Assembly: GCF_003028575.1 (NCBI RefSeq) | Contig: NZ_PYUD01000006.1 | Span: forward strand, 62,001-126,000 | DNA from: Halomonas urumqiensis | Lineage (GTDB): Bacteria > Pseudomonadota > Gammaproteobacteria > Pseudomonadales > Halomonadaceae | DNA: 64,000 nt | Reading direction: 5' to 3' | Part shown: piece by piece, positions 20,251 to 35,381 of the stretch | Layout: each line of letters starts with the position of its first letter | How positions within the stretch are numbered: the stretch's first letter is position 1 | Notes under the pieces: model-generated | Databases searched by the model: none | What the model was told of the DNA's origin: nothing | Seen by the model: the letters and a program-made list of their open reading frames with translations, nothing else | Translations under genes and position numbers: made by a program

Positions 20251-21930
20251 ATGACCACAGAATACAAGCGCCCACTCTATATTCCCTACGCTGGCCCCTC
20301 GTTGCTGGAGATGCCTCTGCTCAACAAGGGCAGTGCCTTCTCCCGTGAGGAGCGTATCGAGTTCAATCTTATCGGGCTCTTGCCGCAGAACGTGGAGTCC
20401 ATCGAGGAGCAGACGGAACGCGCCTATCGCCAGTACCTGCAGTGCCAGAATGACCTCGATCGGCACATTTACCTGCGGGCGATCCAGGATGACAACGAAA
20501 CCCTGTTCTTCCGCCTGGTCACCGCGCATCTCGAGGAGATGCTGCCGATCATCTATACCCCGACGGTCGGCAAGGCGTGTCAGGAGTTCTCGAACATCTA
20601 TCGCAACCACCGGGGGCTGTTCATCAGCTATCCGGATCGCGACCGCATGGATGACATCCTGCGCAGCGCCACCAAGGACAACGTCAAGGTGATCGTTGTC
20701 ACCGACGGCGAGCGTATCCTGGGGCTTGGCGATCAGGGCATCGGTGGCATGGGCATTCCGATCGGCAAGCTGGCGCTTTATACCGCCTGTGCCGGCATCA
20801 GCCCAGCCTATACCTTGCCGATCATGCTCGATGTCGGCACCAACAATCGTGCGTTGCTCGATGACCCCATGTACATGGGGTGGCGTCATAAACGCGTCGA
20901 GCAGGACGATTACGACGCCTTCATGGCGCAGTTCATCAGTGCGGTGAAGCGTCGCTGGCCGAACGTGCTGCTGCAGTTCGAGGACTTCGCCCAGGTTAAT
21001 GCCATGCCATTGCTGGAGCGCTATCGCGACAAGCTGTGCTGCTTCAACGACGATATCCAGGGTACCGCATCGGTGTGTGTCGGCACCCTGATGGCGGCCT
21101 GCCAGGCGCGTGACGAGGGAGTGGGGCAGCAGCGCGTAGTGTTCGTGGGAGGTGGCTCCGCCGGCTGCGGTATTGCCGAGCAGATCGTCGTGGCCATGCA
21201 GGCGGAGGGCCTGAGTGAGGCCGAGGCGCGCGCGCGGATCTACATGGTCGACCGTGATGGCCTGGTGACCTCCGACATGCCGGAACTGTGGGGTTTCCAG
21301 CGTCGCCTTGCCCAGGATCCGGAGCTGCTCCACAACTGGCACGGTCGAGATCTGCTCGAGGTGATCACTCAGGTGCGCCCGACGGTGCTGATAGGGGTGT
21401 GTGGCTTCCCGGGCCTGTTCACCGAGCAGGTGGTGCGCGCCATGCATGCGGGCTGTTCGCGGCCGCTGATCATGCCGCTTTCCAATCCCACGTCGCGTGC
21501 CGAAGCCGTTCCCGAAGACGTGTTGAAGTGGACCGATGGTCAGGCGCTGGTGGCCACCGGCAGCCCCTTCCCGCCGGTGGTGCTCGATGGCCAGGTCTAT
21601 CCCATCGCCCAGTGCAACAATGCCTATATCTTCCCTGGTATCGGCCTGGGTGTGGTGGCCAGTGGCGCCAAGCGCGTCACCGACGCCATGCTGATGTCGG
21701 CCTCCCGAGCGCTCGCTCGCGAGGCACCGCTGGTCAAGCATGGCGAGGGCGCGCTGTTGCCGTCGCTTGCGCAGATTCGCGAGCTGTCGGTGACCATCGC
21801 CTTCGATGTTGCCGCCCAGGCCCAGGCGGAAGGTGTGGCGCCTCGCACCGATGGCATCAAGCTGCGTGCCGCCATCGAGCGCAGCAGCTGGAGCCCGGAG
21901 TATCGTCGCTACCGGCGCCGTTCGTTCTAA
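20251..21930 (+). CDS. maeA: NAD-dependent malic enzyme (malate dehydrogenase, oxaloacetate-decarboxylating)
   Basis: A 559-residue large-type malic enzyme, close in length to E. coli MaeA (565). Signatures: [44 protein letters not shown], the metal-binding FEDFAQVNA and [12 protein letters not shown], and the nucleotide-binding [13 protein letters not shown]. It converts malate to pyruvate and CO2 and links the TCA cycle to gluconeogenesis or pyruvate supply. Preference for NAD rather than NADP is inferred from the MaeA-like length and similarity. It converges on acnA, and a shared terminator lies between. Confidence 0.93.
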   Translation: MTTEYKRPLYIPYAGPSLLEMPLLNKGSAFSREERIEFNLIGLLPQNVESIEEQTERAYRQYLQCQNDLDRHIYLRAIQDDNETLFFRLVTAHLEEMLPIIYTPTVGKACQEFSNIYRNHRGLFISYPDRDRMDDILRSATKDNVKVIVVTDGERILGLGDQGIGGMGIPIGKLALYTACAGISPAYTLPIMLDVGTNNRALLDDPMYMGWRHKRVEQDDYDAFMAQFISAVKRRWPNVLLQFEDFAQVNAMPLLERYRDKLCCFNDDIQGTASVCVGTLMAACQARDEGVGQQRVVFVGGGSAGCGIAEQIVVAMQAEGLSEAEARARIYMVDRDGLVTSDMPELWGFQRRLAQDPELLHNWHGRDLLEVITQVRPTVLIGVCGFPGLFTEQVVRAMHAGCSRPLIMPLSNPTSRAEAVPEDVLKWTDGQALVATGSPFPPVVLDGQVYPIAQCNNAYIFPGIGLGVVASGAKRVTDAMLMSASRALAREAPLVKHGEGALLPSLAQIRELSVTIAFDVAAQAQAEGVAPRTDGIKLRAAIERSSWSPEYRRYRRRSF

Positions 21931-21936
21931 AGCAAC

Positions 21937-21967
21937 ATGCCCCCGCCGGCGAAGCCGGCGGGGGCAT
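21937..21967. terminator. bidirectional terminator between maeA and acnA
   Basis: A perfect 14-bp inverted repeat (arms 21937-21950 and 21954-21967) with loop GAA lies between two convergent genes. Confidence 0.88.
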
Positions 21968-21991
21968 TCATTTGCGCGGTATCCTAGCCTA

Positions 21992-24763
<2,772 letters not shown>

Positions 24764-24953
24764 CGATGACCTCCATGAAGGGAGTGGACGGCTTTGTGGT
24801 GCCGTGACGTTCCGTTGGTGCTCTTGGCACGCTACTGTCTTTATACATGGTCATGATAGGTGGGCTTTTCAACTGTCGCCCTGTTTCTGAACGGGGGCAG
24901 GCCTTGAAAATGGCCCGGCTTGACGCCATCTCAAGCAGCAAAGCGGAGATAAC

Positions 24954-25163
24954 ATGAACGAGGAGCAGCTGGCATCGCGGCGGGTGCATTGCCCCTACTG
25001 CGACGCGACCTTCGACCTGCTGGTCGATACCTCCCAGGGGAGTCAGGTGACCTGGGAGGATTGTCATTGGTGCTGTGCGCCCATTCAGGTGCGCATCGAG
25101 GTGGCGCTGGACGACGAGTTGTCCTTCAGCGTGACACTGGGGCGGGATGACGAGGTGCTGTAA
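24954..25163 (+). CDS. CPXCG-motif cysteine-rich zinc-binding protein
   Basis: A 69-residue acidic protein with two cysteine pairs, HCPYCDATFDLLVD and CHWCCAPIQV, of the kind that binds one zinc ion; the second pair has an additional adjacent Cys. It belongs to the small CPXCG family found widely in gammaproteobacteria, function unknown. GGAGA lies just before the ATG. It sits alone between acnA and trxB. Confidence 0.82.
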   Translation: MNEEQLASRRVHCPYCDATFDLLVDTSQGSQVTWEDCHWCCAPIQVRIEVALDDELSFSVTLGRDDEVL

Positions 25164-26210
<1,047 letters not shown>

Positions 26211-26282
26211 CCGGGCTGCGCCCGGAGCGGTAAGTTAAGAGCCGTAAGCTGTAAGAAAATTCTTAACACCAGGCTTACGGCT
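26211..26282. terminator. compound hairpins and GTAAG-type repeats between trxB and slyX
   Basis: A 6-bp hairpin CCGGGC/GCCCGG (26211-26225) directly follows the trxB stop. AGCCGTAAGC (26240-26249) then pairs with GCTTACGGCT (26273-26282) around an inner TAAGAA/TTCTTA hairpin. The segment also contains several GTAAG repeats. It is placed to end transcription from both converging genes. Confidence 0.6.
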
Positions 26283-26294
26283 TACGCGAAGCGG

Positions 26295-26573
26295 CTAGTA
26301 ATGCGGCGGCAGCTCGTCTTCGGGGCGAGGTGCCGCCATGTCGTTGTCGGAGAGCGCCCGCTGCTGGTCGCGCAGTTTCTCCTGCATCAGCTGGTTGATG
26401 CGCTCCAGTGTCGCCAGGCGCGTCTCCTGAGTGGCCACCGCCTCATCGAGGGTGTCCAGCCAGTGCTCCTGGTAGGCGATGCGAGTCTCCAACGCCTCGA
26501 GGCGCCTGCTCAGGTCAAGGGACGCCTGCTCGGCGCTCATGCTAGAATCTGTCCGCTGTGTGTCACTGTTCAT
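26295..26573 (-). CDS. slyX: SlyX family protein
   Basis: A 92-residue coiled-coil protein. [23 protein letters not shown] and the closing PPHY match E. coli SlyX, which is shorter. Its role is unknown; the name comes from linkage to slyD. The ATG at 26573 has AAGGTG upstream; an internal ATG giving [10 protein letters not shown] is also plausible and closer to the E. coli length. It is divergent from the cold-shock-domain gene. Confidence 0.82.
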   Translation of the reverse strand: MNSDTQRTDSSMSAEQASLDLSRRLEALETRIAYQEHWLDTLDEAVATQETRLATLERINQLMQEKLRDQQRALSDNDMAAPRPEDELPPHY

Positions 26574-26635
26574 CGTGGCACCTTCAAGAGGGTTCATTAC
26601 TTCCGTTCACCATGACAAGAGAGTTACTCAGTTCC

Positions 26636-27100
26636 ATGAATCAAAAGGTCTTATTTCGCTGTAGTCTCGTCAGCCTGCTGCTCGCCGCTCCCGCCCCCCT
26701 GGTCATCGCCCTGTTCGTGCACCTGACGGGTGGCGTGCTGTCGGAACAGCTGTTCGCAAGCCTCGAGGTCGGTGGCGTGGCATTGGTCTATCTTGCCGCC
26801 GCCCTGGCAGTGTTTCTGCTGCTGCTCATCGCCACCCTGGCGGTCAACGTGCTTACCCCCCAGCTGGTCAACCTGGCCGAGGTCGAGAACGATGATCGCG
26901 AGATCGGCGAAGTGAAGTGGTTCAACGTCAACAAGGGGTATGGGTTCATCACCCGTGACAGTGGCGAGGATGTGTTCGTGCACTTTCGCGCCATTCGCGG
27001 TCGTGGCCATCGTACCCTGGCCGAGGGTCAGAAAGTTCGGTATTACGTGATCGAGAACGAGCGCGGATTGCAGGCAGACGACGTCACCGTGATTACCTGA
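26636..27100 (+). CDS. membrane-anchored cold-shock-domain protein
   Basis: The 154-residue product begins with two hydrophobic segments (about residues 8-28 and 44-68), so it is predicted to sit in the inner membrane. The last 70 residues form a cold-shock domain with the nucleic-acid-binding motifs [15 protein letters not shown] (RNP1) and DVFVHFRAI (RNP2). Cold-shock proteins bind single-stranded RNA or DNA; a membrane-tethered version would place that activity at the membrane surface. A similar gene lies near dapE in Pseudomonas (recalled, unchecked). Starts at 26612 and 26636 are both possible, with no strong ribosome-binding site for either. Confidence 0.82.
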   Translation: MNQKVLFRCSLVSLLLAAPAPLVIALFVHLTGGVLSEQLFASLEVGGVALVYLAAALAVFLLLLIATLAVNVLTPQLVNLAEVENDDREIGEVKWFNVNKGYGFITRDSGEDVFVHFRAIRGRGHRTLAEGQKVRYYVIENERGLQADDVTVIT

Positions 27101-27122
27101 CGCTTGGCTGGCCCTGCCAGCT

Positions 27123-27158
27123 ATCCATCCCGGCAATTCATCCCAGCAATTCATCAGC
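27123..27158. repeat. 13-bp degenerate tandem repeat downstream of the cold-shock-domain gene
   Basis: ATCCATCCCGGCA, ATTCATCCCAGCA and a partial ATTCATCAGC lie head to tail in the gap between two convergent genes. Confidence 0.75.
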
Positions 27159-27226
27159 CTAGCGACGCCCCGCACGTTTCATCAACGGCGGGGCGTTATC
27201 ATGCCGGGGTGGCCGAATTCCAGCGC

Positions 27227-27640
27227 CTATCCTTTCGAATCCGGCCAGTCGATGGCGGCCTGGCTGCCATCGGGCATGATCTCGAGGAAGCGGTCCGGAT
27301 CATCACCGGGCTGCCACCCGCCCAGTGAGCAGCGAACCTTGCAGCCGAGGTGGGCAGCGGCGGCAAGCGCGCAGTCCTGATCACTCTCCCAGGGAGTGAA
27401 GGCGCTGTCGAACCACAGGCTGCTGAAGCCGTCGGCGGCCTTCTCCATCCACAGCACCGGTATCTCGTGGCCCTCGAGCGTGCCTCGGGTGCGCCATTTC
27501 TGCTTGCCTGCCGGTGCCAGCGGCTCGGCATTCAGGGTCTCGCCGAGCCAGGCATCGAGGCTTGCTCGGTCGATGGTGGCGAGATAGATCTCGATGTCCG
27601 GATATCGGGTGTCGCTGTCGCTTGCCATGTTGTTTGCCAT
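27227..27640 (-). CDS. conserved hypothetical protein upstream of dapE
   Basis: A 137-residue soluble, acidic protein with no signal peptide or membrane helix. It is Trp-rich (WLGE, WRTRG, VLWME, SSLWFDS, FTPWESDQDCA, GGWQPGDD), which suggests a compact alpha/beta fold. I do not recognise a domain. It starts eight bases after the dapE stop, so it is probably the last gene of the map-to-dapE minus-strand series. The first eight codons (MANNMASD) look like a 12-bp duplication that includes the start codon. Genes of similar size occur beside dapE in pseudomonads (recalled, unchecked). Confidence 0.7.
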   Translation of the reverse strand: MANNMASDSDTRYPDIEIYLATIDRASLDAWLGETLNAEPLAPAGKQKWRTRGTLEGHEIPVLWMEKAADGFSSLWFDSAFTPWESDQDCALAAAAHLGCKVRCSLGGWQPGDDPDRFLEIMPDGSQAAIDWPDSKG

Positions 27641-27648
27641 GGTTAACC

Positions 27649-29827
<2,179 letters not shown>

Positions 29828-29868
29828 GGGGATGTCCTCGTCGTTAGGTATCCAATGGGTCTCGTGGT

Positions 29869-29892
29869 GCACGGCAGTGTCTGCTGCCGTGC
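29869..29892 (-). promoter_or_regulatory. hairpin between the arsC-like gene and dapD
   Basis: Perfect 9-bp stem GCACGGCAG/CTGCCGTGC with loop TGTCTG, about 40 bases before the dapD start. There is no T tract. It could be an attenuation or RNA-stability element within the dap transcript. Confidence 0.4.
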
Positions 29893-29940
29893 CGCGGTGT
29901 CTCGTGATGGGTGGCGCGCGACGCTGCGCCAGGCGCGGGT

Positions 29941-30285
29941 TCAGCCCTGCAGGTCGTCGTAGTCGCCATCGCGGTAGCCCACGCGAATCTCGTCGCCGGT
30001 GTCGAGCAGAGGGCGCTTGAGCAGGGTGGGGTGGGACAGGAGCAGTTCGCGGGCCTTGTTGGCATCGATATCGGCCTTGTCGGTCTCATCGAGCTCCCGC
30101 CAGGTGGTACTGCGCTTGTTGAGCGCTTCGACCACCGGCACCTTGTCGAGGATGTGCTCGAGCAGCGCGGCTGACAGCCCATCCTTGCGAAGGTCATGGG
30201 TCTGGAAGGGAATGCCCTTTTCGTCCAATGCCTTGCGTGCCTTGCGGCAGGTGTCGCAGCTGTTGATCATATACAGTGTCAGCAT
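29941..30285 (-). CDS. ArsC/Spx-family thioredoxin-fold protein (YffB-like)
   Basis: A 114-residue thioredoxin-fold protein with the motif INSCDTCRKARKAL (CxxC at residues 10-13). Later it has STTWREL and LLSHPTLLKRPLLD, which place it with the YffB/Spx-like branch of the ArsC family rather than true arsenate reductases. YffB homologues are commonly found in the dapD-dapE neighbourhood of gammaproteobacteria, and some bind glutathione. GAGGAG precedes the ATG. Its start overlaps the dapC stop by seven bases. No arsenic genes are nearby, so an arsenic role is unlikely. Confidence 0.85.
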   Translation of the reverse strand: MLTLYMINSCDTCRKARKALDEKGIPFQTHDLRKDGLSAALLEHILDKVPVVEALNKRSTTWRELDETDKADIDANKARELLLSHPTLLKRPLLDTGDEIRVGYRDGDYDDLQG

Positions 30286-31484
30286 GACAGGCTCCTCTCG
30301 ATGAATCGGCGGATGCGTCGCGCGGCTTCCACGGTGGCCTCGATGTCGGCCACCAGGGCAAGGCGCACCCGGCCGCTGCCGGGGTTGATGCCATCGCAAC
30401 CGGGACGACCCATGTACGAGCCTGGCAGCACGCTGACGTGAGACTCGGCGTACAGCGCACGCGTGAAGGCTTCATCGTCACCGCCCGGCACCGCGGGCCA
30501 CAGGTAGAAGCTGGCTTGCGGGCTCGGGAAGTCCATCACCGGGGCGAGAATCTCGGTGGCCGCGGCGAACTTGTCACGATAGGCGTCGCGGTTGGCGAGC
30601 ACATGGGCCTCGTCATTCCAGGCGCTGATCGAGGCGTGTTGCAGCGGCAGCGACATGGCGCATCCATGGTAGGTGCGGTAGCGCTTGAAGGGAGCGATCA
30701 GCCCGGCGTCACCGGCCACGAACCCCGAGCGAAGCCCCGGCAGGTTGGAGCGCTTGGAGAGCGAGTGGAACACCAGGCAGCGACGGTAGTCGCTTCGACC
30801 TAGCCGGGCGCAGGCCTCGAGCAGCCCCGGTGGCGGGGTGGCTTCATCGAGGTAGAGCTCCGAATAGCACTCGTCGGAGGCGATGATGAAGTCATGCTCA
30901 TCGGCCAGCTCGATGAGCCGCTCGAGCTCGCTGAGCGGTGTCACGGCCCCCGTGGGGTTGCCCGGGGAGCACACGAACACCAGTTGCACGTCGCGCCATA
31001 CCTCGGCGGGTACGGCATCCAGGTCGGGGCGAAAGTCATTGTTGGCGCGGCAATCCAGGTAGTAGGGCGTGCCCCCGGCCAGCAGCGTGGCGCCTTCGTA
31101 GATCTGGTAGAAGGGGTTGGGCATTGCCACCCTGGCCGGCCGCGTGCGATCCAGGGCCGCCTGCACGAAGGCGAAGATCGCCTCGCGAGTGCCATTGACC
31201 GGCAACACCTGGGTGTCCGGGTCGAGTCCATCGAGCGTGAAGCGGCGAGTCGCCCAGTCGGCGATGGCCTTCCTGAGCTCGGCAAGCCCGGCGGTCGCCG
31301 GGTAGCGTGCCATCTCGTGCTGGTGGGCGTGCAGCGCGTCGAGTGCCGCAGCGAAGGGGGCATGCTGGGGTTCGCCGATGGTCAGTGGCACATGGGCCAG
31401 GACTTCGGGAGGCGTCACCCCTGCCTTGAGGGCGGCGAGCTTCTCGAAGGGGTAGGGCTTGAGGGCGTCGAGATCGGGATTCAT
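30279..31484 (-). CDS. dapC: succinyldiaminopimelate aminotransferase
   Basis: A 401-residue fold-type I PLP aminotransferase. The PLP lysine is in FHSLSKRSNLPGLRSGF. The cofactor-binding Asn and Asp/Tyr are in CSPGNPTGAVT and ASDECYSELYL, and the C-terminal GRVRLALVA arginine binds the substrate carboxylate. Its place between glnD and dapD matches DapC of Pseudomonas and Bordetella, so N-succinyl-2-amino-6-ketopimelate is the likely substrate. The start is ATG 31484; the longer ORF upstream is Arg/Pro-rich and non-homologous. Confidence 0.92.
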   Translation of the reverse strand: MNPDLDALKPYPFEKLAALKAGVTPPEVLAHVPLTIGEPQHAPFAAALDALHAHQHEMARYPATAGLAELRKAIADWATRRFTLDGLDPDTQVLPVNGTREAIFAFVQAALDRTRPARVAMPNPFYQIYEGATLLAGGTPYYLDCRANNDFRPDLDAVPAEVWRDVQLVFVCSPGNPTGAVTPLSELERLIELADEHDFIIASDECYSELYLDEATPPPGLLEACARLGRSDYRRCLVFHSLSKRSNLPGLRSGFVAGDAGLIAPFKRYRTYHGCAMSLPLQHASISAWNDEAHVLANRDAYRDKFAAATEILAPVMDFPSPQASFYLWPAVPGGDDEAFTRALYAESHVSVLPGSYMGRPGCDGINPGSGRVRLALVADIEATVEAARRIRRFIERSLSC

Positions 31485-31583
31485 TGGCGTCCAGGCGCGC
31501 CCCTTGGGCCATGGCCGCGGGCGTCGTCGTTGTGATCGGAAGGGCTCGATTATAGGGAAGCCGAGGGATGCCCTCAAACGGCC

Positions 31584-34265
31584 TTACCCCGAAACGTCCA
31601 GTACCTCCACCAGCCGCTCGCGCAGTCGACGCTGGCGCTCGGGGTCGGTGAGGGGGTCGCCGGCCTTGGTGGTGATGAAGAACACGTCTTCCACCCGTTC
31701 GCCAAGGGTGGCGATCTTGGCCGCCGACAGGGCGATATCCTGCTCCATGAAGATACGGCCCACCCGCGCCAGCAGGCCCGGGCGGTCCGGGGCGGTGAGC
31801 TCGAGCATGGTGCGTTCATTGGCGGGGTCCTGCTCGATATTCACATCGGTAGGCACACGGAAGTGGCGCAGTTGGCGGGGCGTGTGGCGCGTGACGATCT
31901 GCGGGTAGTCGTCCGGGTCGTCGAGCTCCTCGACCAGATGGGCACGAATCTCGTCGAGGCGACTGGGTGCGCGGATCGCCTGGCCGTGGTCGTCGAGCAC
32001 GATGAAGGTGTTCAGCGTCCAGTCGTTGCTCGACGTGGCGATGCGTGCGTCGTGGATCGACAGCCCCAACTGGTCCAGGGCCGCGGCGGTGGCGGCGAAC
32101 AGGTCATCCACCGAGCGGGTGTGGATGAACACCTTGGTGCCGCCTTCGGCCATGTCCTCGGCCGGTGCGCTGATCAGGATCAGCGGCAGTTGGCTGTCGC
32201 CATGGGAGAGGATGCCCTGGGTCTGCCAGGCGATCTCGCTGGGCGCGTACTGCAGGAAGTAGTCCTCGCCAAGCGACTCCCACAGCGCCTCGACCTGGTC
32301 CATGTCGGCGCCGACGCTGACCAGCAGCGAGCGCGCCTCGCCACGCGTCTCGCGTACCCAGTCGTCGCGCTCCAGCGGGTTCTCCAGGCCGCGCCGCAGT
32401 GCCCGCTTGGTCTCGGTGTACAGCTGGCGCAGCAGCGAGGCCCGCCAGCCATTCCACAGCGTGGGGTTGGTGGCATTGATGTCGGCCACCGTCAGCACGT
32501 AGAGATAGTCCAGGCGTGTCTCGTCGCCCACAAGCCCGGCGAATTCGGCAATCACGTCGGGGTCGGTGATATCGCGCTTCTGGGCCACCATCGACATGGT
32601 CAGGTGCTGTTCGACCAGCCAACTGACCAGCCGGGTGTCGCGGGGCGACAGGCCGTGGCGCTCGGCGAAGCCTTCGACGTCGCGCGCGCCGATCAGCGAA
32701 TGGTCACCCCCTCGGCCCTTGCCGATATCATGGAAGAGCCCGGCAATCCACATCAGTTCGAGCTTGGGCAACTGATGCACGAGTGCCGCGGCCACCGGGA
32801 ACGCTTCGCGCGCTTCTGGCTTGCGGAAGCCGTGGATGAACTTGAGCAGCCGCAGGGTGTGGGCGTCGACGGTATAGATGTGGAACAGGTCGTGCTGCAT
32901 CAGTCCCACGGCACGGCCGAATTCCGGCAGGTACTTGCCGAGTACCCCGTAGCGATTCATGCGCCGCAACTGGCGAGCCACATTGCCACCGGAGCGCAGC
33001 AGTTCCATGAACAGGCTCTGGTGGCGCACATCGTCTCGGTAGAGGTCATCCATCAGGTGGCGATGGTCGCGGATCAGGCGGATGGTATCGGCGCGCACGC
33101 CCTCGATCTCGGGATGCTCGGCCATCAGCAGGAACAACTCGAGCAGCGCGGCGGGCCGGTCGCGGAATACCGTGCGGTAGCGGGCCTGGATGTAGCCGTT
33201 CTTGATCTCGAAGCGGTCGTTGAGCGGCACTGTCTCGAGCGCCTCGCCGGCATGCAGGATCGCCTCGTCGAAGTGTTGCAGAAGCATGTCATTGAGGCCG
33301 GCGAGTGCTGTGACGTGGCGGTAGTAGCGCTTCATGAACTGCTCGACGGCCAGCCGTTCAGGGGTATCACGGTAGCCGAACAGTTCGGCGATGGTGCGCT
33401 GGTGGTCGAACTGCAGGCGATCCTCGGCGCGACCGTTGAGCATGTGCAGGGCGTAGCGTACCTGCCACAGGAAGGCCTGGCCCTGGCTCAGGATGCGCAG
33501 TTCGGCGTCGTTCATGAAGCCGCCGGCGACCAGGTCCTCGTAGCGTTCTGTGCCGAAGTGGCGCTTGGCCACCCAGCCGATCATCTGGATATCGCGTAGC
33601 CCGCCAGGCGAGCTCTTGATGTTGGGTTCCAGGTGGTACTCGGAGTTGTTGTAGCGGTAGTGGCGGGTAATCTGCTCTTGCCACTTGGCCTCGAAGAAGC
33701 GGTCGGCGGGCCACAGGTTGTCGGTGCCAAGCCGCGCCTGCATGGCCTCGCGCAGGCGCTCGGGGCCGGCCAGTGTGCGCGACTCCAGCAGGTTGGTGAT
33801 CACCGTCACGTCAGCGCTTGCCTCGCGCTCGCAATCGTTGAGCGAGCGCACGCTGTGGCCGATCTCGAGGCCAATGTCCCACAGGAAGGTGATGAACGCG
33901 GTCAGCGCGTCGCGGTAGGGCGCATCGTCGTCGTCCTCGAGCAGCAGCAGCAGGTCGATATCGGAAAACGGATGCAGCTCGCCCCGGCCATACCCGCCGA
34001 CGGCGAGCAGGGCCACGCCGTCGCCCGGCCAGTCATGCTGTTCCCAGGCGACCGCCAGCAGCCGGTCGAGGTACCAGGCGCGGCCATGGATCAGGTCGCG
34101 AATATCGGCGCCGGCATGGAAGCGCTCGTCGAGTCGCGCCTGGATATCATCCAGCGCGGCCTTGAAGGGCGCGATGGGGGAGCGGCTGCCGCCGAGCTCC
34201 TGACGGAAGCGCTCGACATCGAACAACGTCGTGTCCGGTTCGAAGCGGTAGTGGTGGAGCAGCAT
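31584..34265 (-). CDS. glnD: bifunctional uridylyltransferase / uridylyl-removing enzyme GlnD
   Basis: An 893-residue nitrogen sensor that uridylylates PII at low glutamine and deuridylylates it at high glutamine. The nucleotidyltransferase site is GGYGRGELHPFSDIDLLL. The HD hydrolase domain carries LFHDIGKGRGGDHS, and two ACT domains (around LSIHDARIAT and LTAPDRPGLLARVGRIF) form the C-terminus. Full length is normal. Its ATG is five bases after the map stop, so the two are co-transcribed. A 1082-residue reading is open upstream but runs through map and was not used. Confidence 0.96.
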   Translation of the reverse strand: MLLHHYRFEPDTTLFDVERFRQELGGSRSPIAPFKAALDDIQARLDERFHAGADIRDLIHGRAWYLDRLLAVAWEQHDWPGDGVALLAVGGYGRGELHPFSDIDLLLLLEDDDDAPYRDALTAFITFLWDIGLEIGHSVRSLNDCEREASADVTVITNLLESRTLAGPERLREAMQARLGTDNLWPADRFFEAKWQEQITRHYRYNNSEYHLEPNIKSSPGGLRDIQMIGWVAKRHFGTERYEDLVAGGFMNDAELRILSQGQAFLWQVRYALHMLNGRAEDRLQFDHQRTIAELFGYRDTPERLAVEQFMKRYYRHVTALAGLNDMLLQHFDEAILHAGEALETVPLNDRFEIKNGYIQARYRTVFRDRPAALLELFLLMAEHPEIEGVRADTIRLIRDHRHLMDDLYRDDVRHQSLFMELLRSGGNVARQLRRMNRYGVLGKYLPEFGRAVGLMQHDLFHIYTVDAHTLRLLKFIHGFRKPEAREAFPVAAALVHQLPKLELMWIAGLFHDIGKGRGGDHSLIGARDVEGFAERHGLSPRDTRLVSWLVEQHLTMSMVAQKRDITDPDVIAEFAGLVGDETRLDYLYVLTVADINATNPTLWNGWRASLLRQLYTETKRALRRGLENPLERDDWVRETRGEARSLLVSVGADMDQVEALWESLGEDYFLQYAPSEIAWQTQGILSHGDSQLPLILISAPAEDMAEGGTKVFIHTRSVDDLFAATAAALDQLGLSIHDARIATSSNDWTLNTFIVLDDHGQAIRAPSRLDEIRAHLVEELDDPDDYPQIVTRHTPRQLRHFRVPTDVNIEQDPANERTMLELTAPDRPGLLARVGRIFMEQDIALSAAKIATLGERVEDVFFITTKAGDPLTDPERQRRLRERLVEVLDVSG

Positions 34266-34270
34266 CTGGC

Positions 34271-35062
34271 TCAGCGCTCGAGAAAGGAGAGGTCTTCGTC
34301 TCCTCGTCTGGTCAGCACTTCGACGCCGGTCTCGGTGACCAGCAGGGTATGCTCCCATTGGGCCGACAGGCTCTTGTCGCGAGTCACGGCAGTCCAGCCG
34401 TCGCGCAGTACCTTGGTCTTGTGGGAGCCCACGTTGATCATCGGCTCGATGGTGAAGCACATGCCGGCGGCAAGCTCGATGTCGGCCTCCGGGGCGTAGC
34501 CATCGTAGTGCAGGACCTGGGGTTCCTCGTGGAAGGTGGCGCCGATGCCGTGGCCGCAGAAATCGCGTACCACCGAGTAGCCATTGGCTTCGGCATGCCG
34601 CTGGATGGCCTGGGCAAGCGTCGAGAGACGCACTCCCGGGCGCACCAGGGCAATGCTGTGGTAAAGGCACTCCTGGGTGACCCGACACAGGCGCTCGCCA
34701 AGGATGCTCTCGCCGACGATGAACATCACGCTCGAGTCCCCGTGGTAGCCGTCGGCGGTCTTCACGGTGATGTCCATGTTCATGATGTCGCCATGCTTGA
34801 GCTTCTTGGCGGGGTCGGGGATGCCATGGCACACCACGTGGTTGATCGAGGTGCAGATCGACTTGGGATAACCGTGATAGTTCAGCGGCGCGGGGGTGGA
34901 ACCGAGTTCATTGACGATATAGTCGTGACAGAGACGATCAAGCTCCCCGGTGTTGGCGCCGGCCTTGACGTGGGGGGCGATCATTTCCAGCACGCTTGCC
35001 GCCTGGCGGCCGGCCTCACGCATCTTTTCGATTTCGTCGGGCGTCTTGATGGGTACGTTCAT
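34271..35062 (-). CDS. map: methionine aminopeptidase type I
   Basis: A 263-residue metalloprotease that removes the initiator methionine. The metal ligands are visible: Asp in MNMDITVKTADGYHGDSS (two Asp), His in GHGIGATFHEEPQ, Glu in TIEPMIN and a final Glu in WEHTLLVTE, with the substrate His in NHVVCHGIPD. It diverges from rpsB across a 319-base gap, a conserved arrangement that pairs methionine removal with ribosome synthesis, and it leads the glnD-dapC-dapD-dapE series. Confidence 0.97.
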   Translation of the reverse strand: MNVPIKTPDEIEKMREAGRQAASVLEMIAPHVKAGANTGELDRLCHDYIVNELGSTPAPLNYHGYPKSICTSINHVVCHGIPDPAKKLKHGDIMNMDITVKTADGYHGDSSVMFIVGESILGERLCRVTQECLYHSIALVRPGVRLSTLAQAIQRHAEANGYSVVRDFCGHGIGATFHEEPQVLHYDGYAPEADIELAAGMCFTIEPMINVGSHKTKVLRDGWTAVTRDKSLSAQWEHTLLVTETGVEVLTRRGDEDLSFLER

Positions 35063-35381
35063 GGGGTCTCGAAATCAGGGGTGGGGTCGCCCGTTGGCGG
35101 CAGGCGCAAGGGGCGGGCGACTTCATCTCGGAGTTGATCCATGGTATAAAGCTGCGCGCCTTCCTGCAATCGCTGTGCCTTCCGTGTCAGCCACCCTGCC
35201 GAATTCTACCGGCCGGGCGTGACGGAGCATCGCGGGCGCGAAGGTGAAACGCTGTATGATTTGCAACATAACGCCTTGAAAACACACATGCACCGTCACA
35301 TGGTCCCGGGTGCTGCGGGCTTGCTCGCGGTCGGATCCATGGGGTGCGTGGAGGCCTAACCCGATATTTCAGGAGTCATCC
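35063..35381 (+). other. map-rpsB divergent intergenic region with rpsB leader
   Basis: No gene is seen in these 319 bases. TATGAT at 35255-35260 is a possible rpsB -10 without a clear -35, giving a leader of about 115 bases. In E. coli and relatives the rpsB leader is a target for S2 autoregulation; a structured leader is expected here but no specific fold was confirmed by eye. Confidence 0.45.

Noticed and set aside
18886-21741. 951-codon open frame on the minus strand
   Set aside because: It is antisense to trpS and maeA, both certain genes. Its residue composition is the His/Gln/Arg-rich pattern of a reverse frame in high-GC DNA.
24764-24953. acnA promoter and iron-responsive operator
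   Set aside because: TTGAAA and TATAAA elements are present, but their spacing is wrong (21 bases) and no Fur or IscR-like palindrome could be matched with confidence.
29941-30285. arsenate reductase (arsC) of an arsenic resistance locus
   Set aside because: The motif context is YffB/Spx-like and no other ars genes are present; the gene belongs to the dap cluster.
31863-33599. 578-codon plus-strand frame
   Set aside because: It is antisense to glnD and has no recognisable motif.
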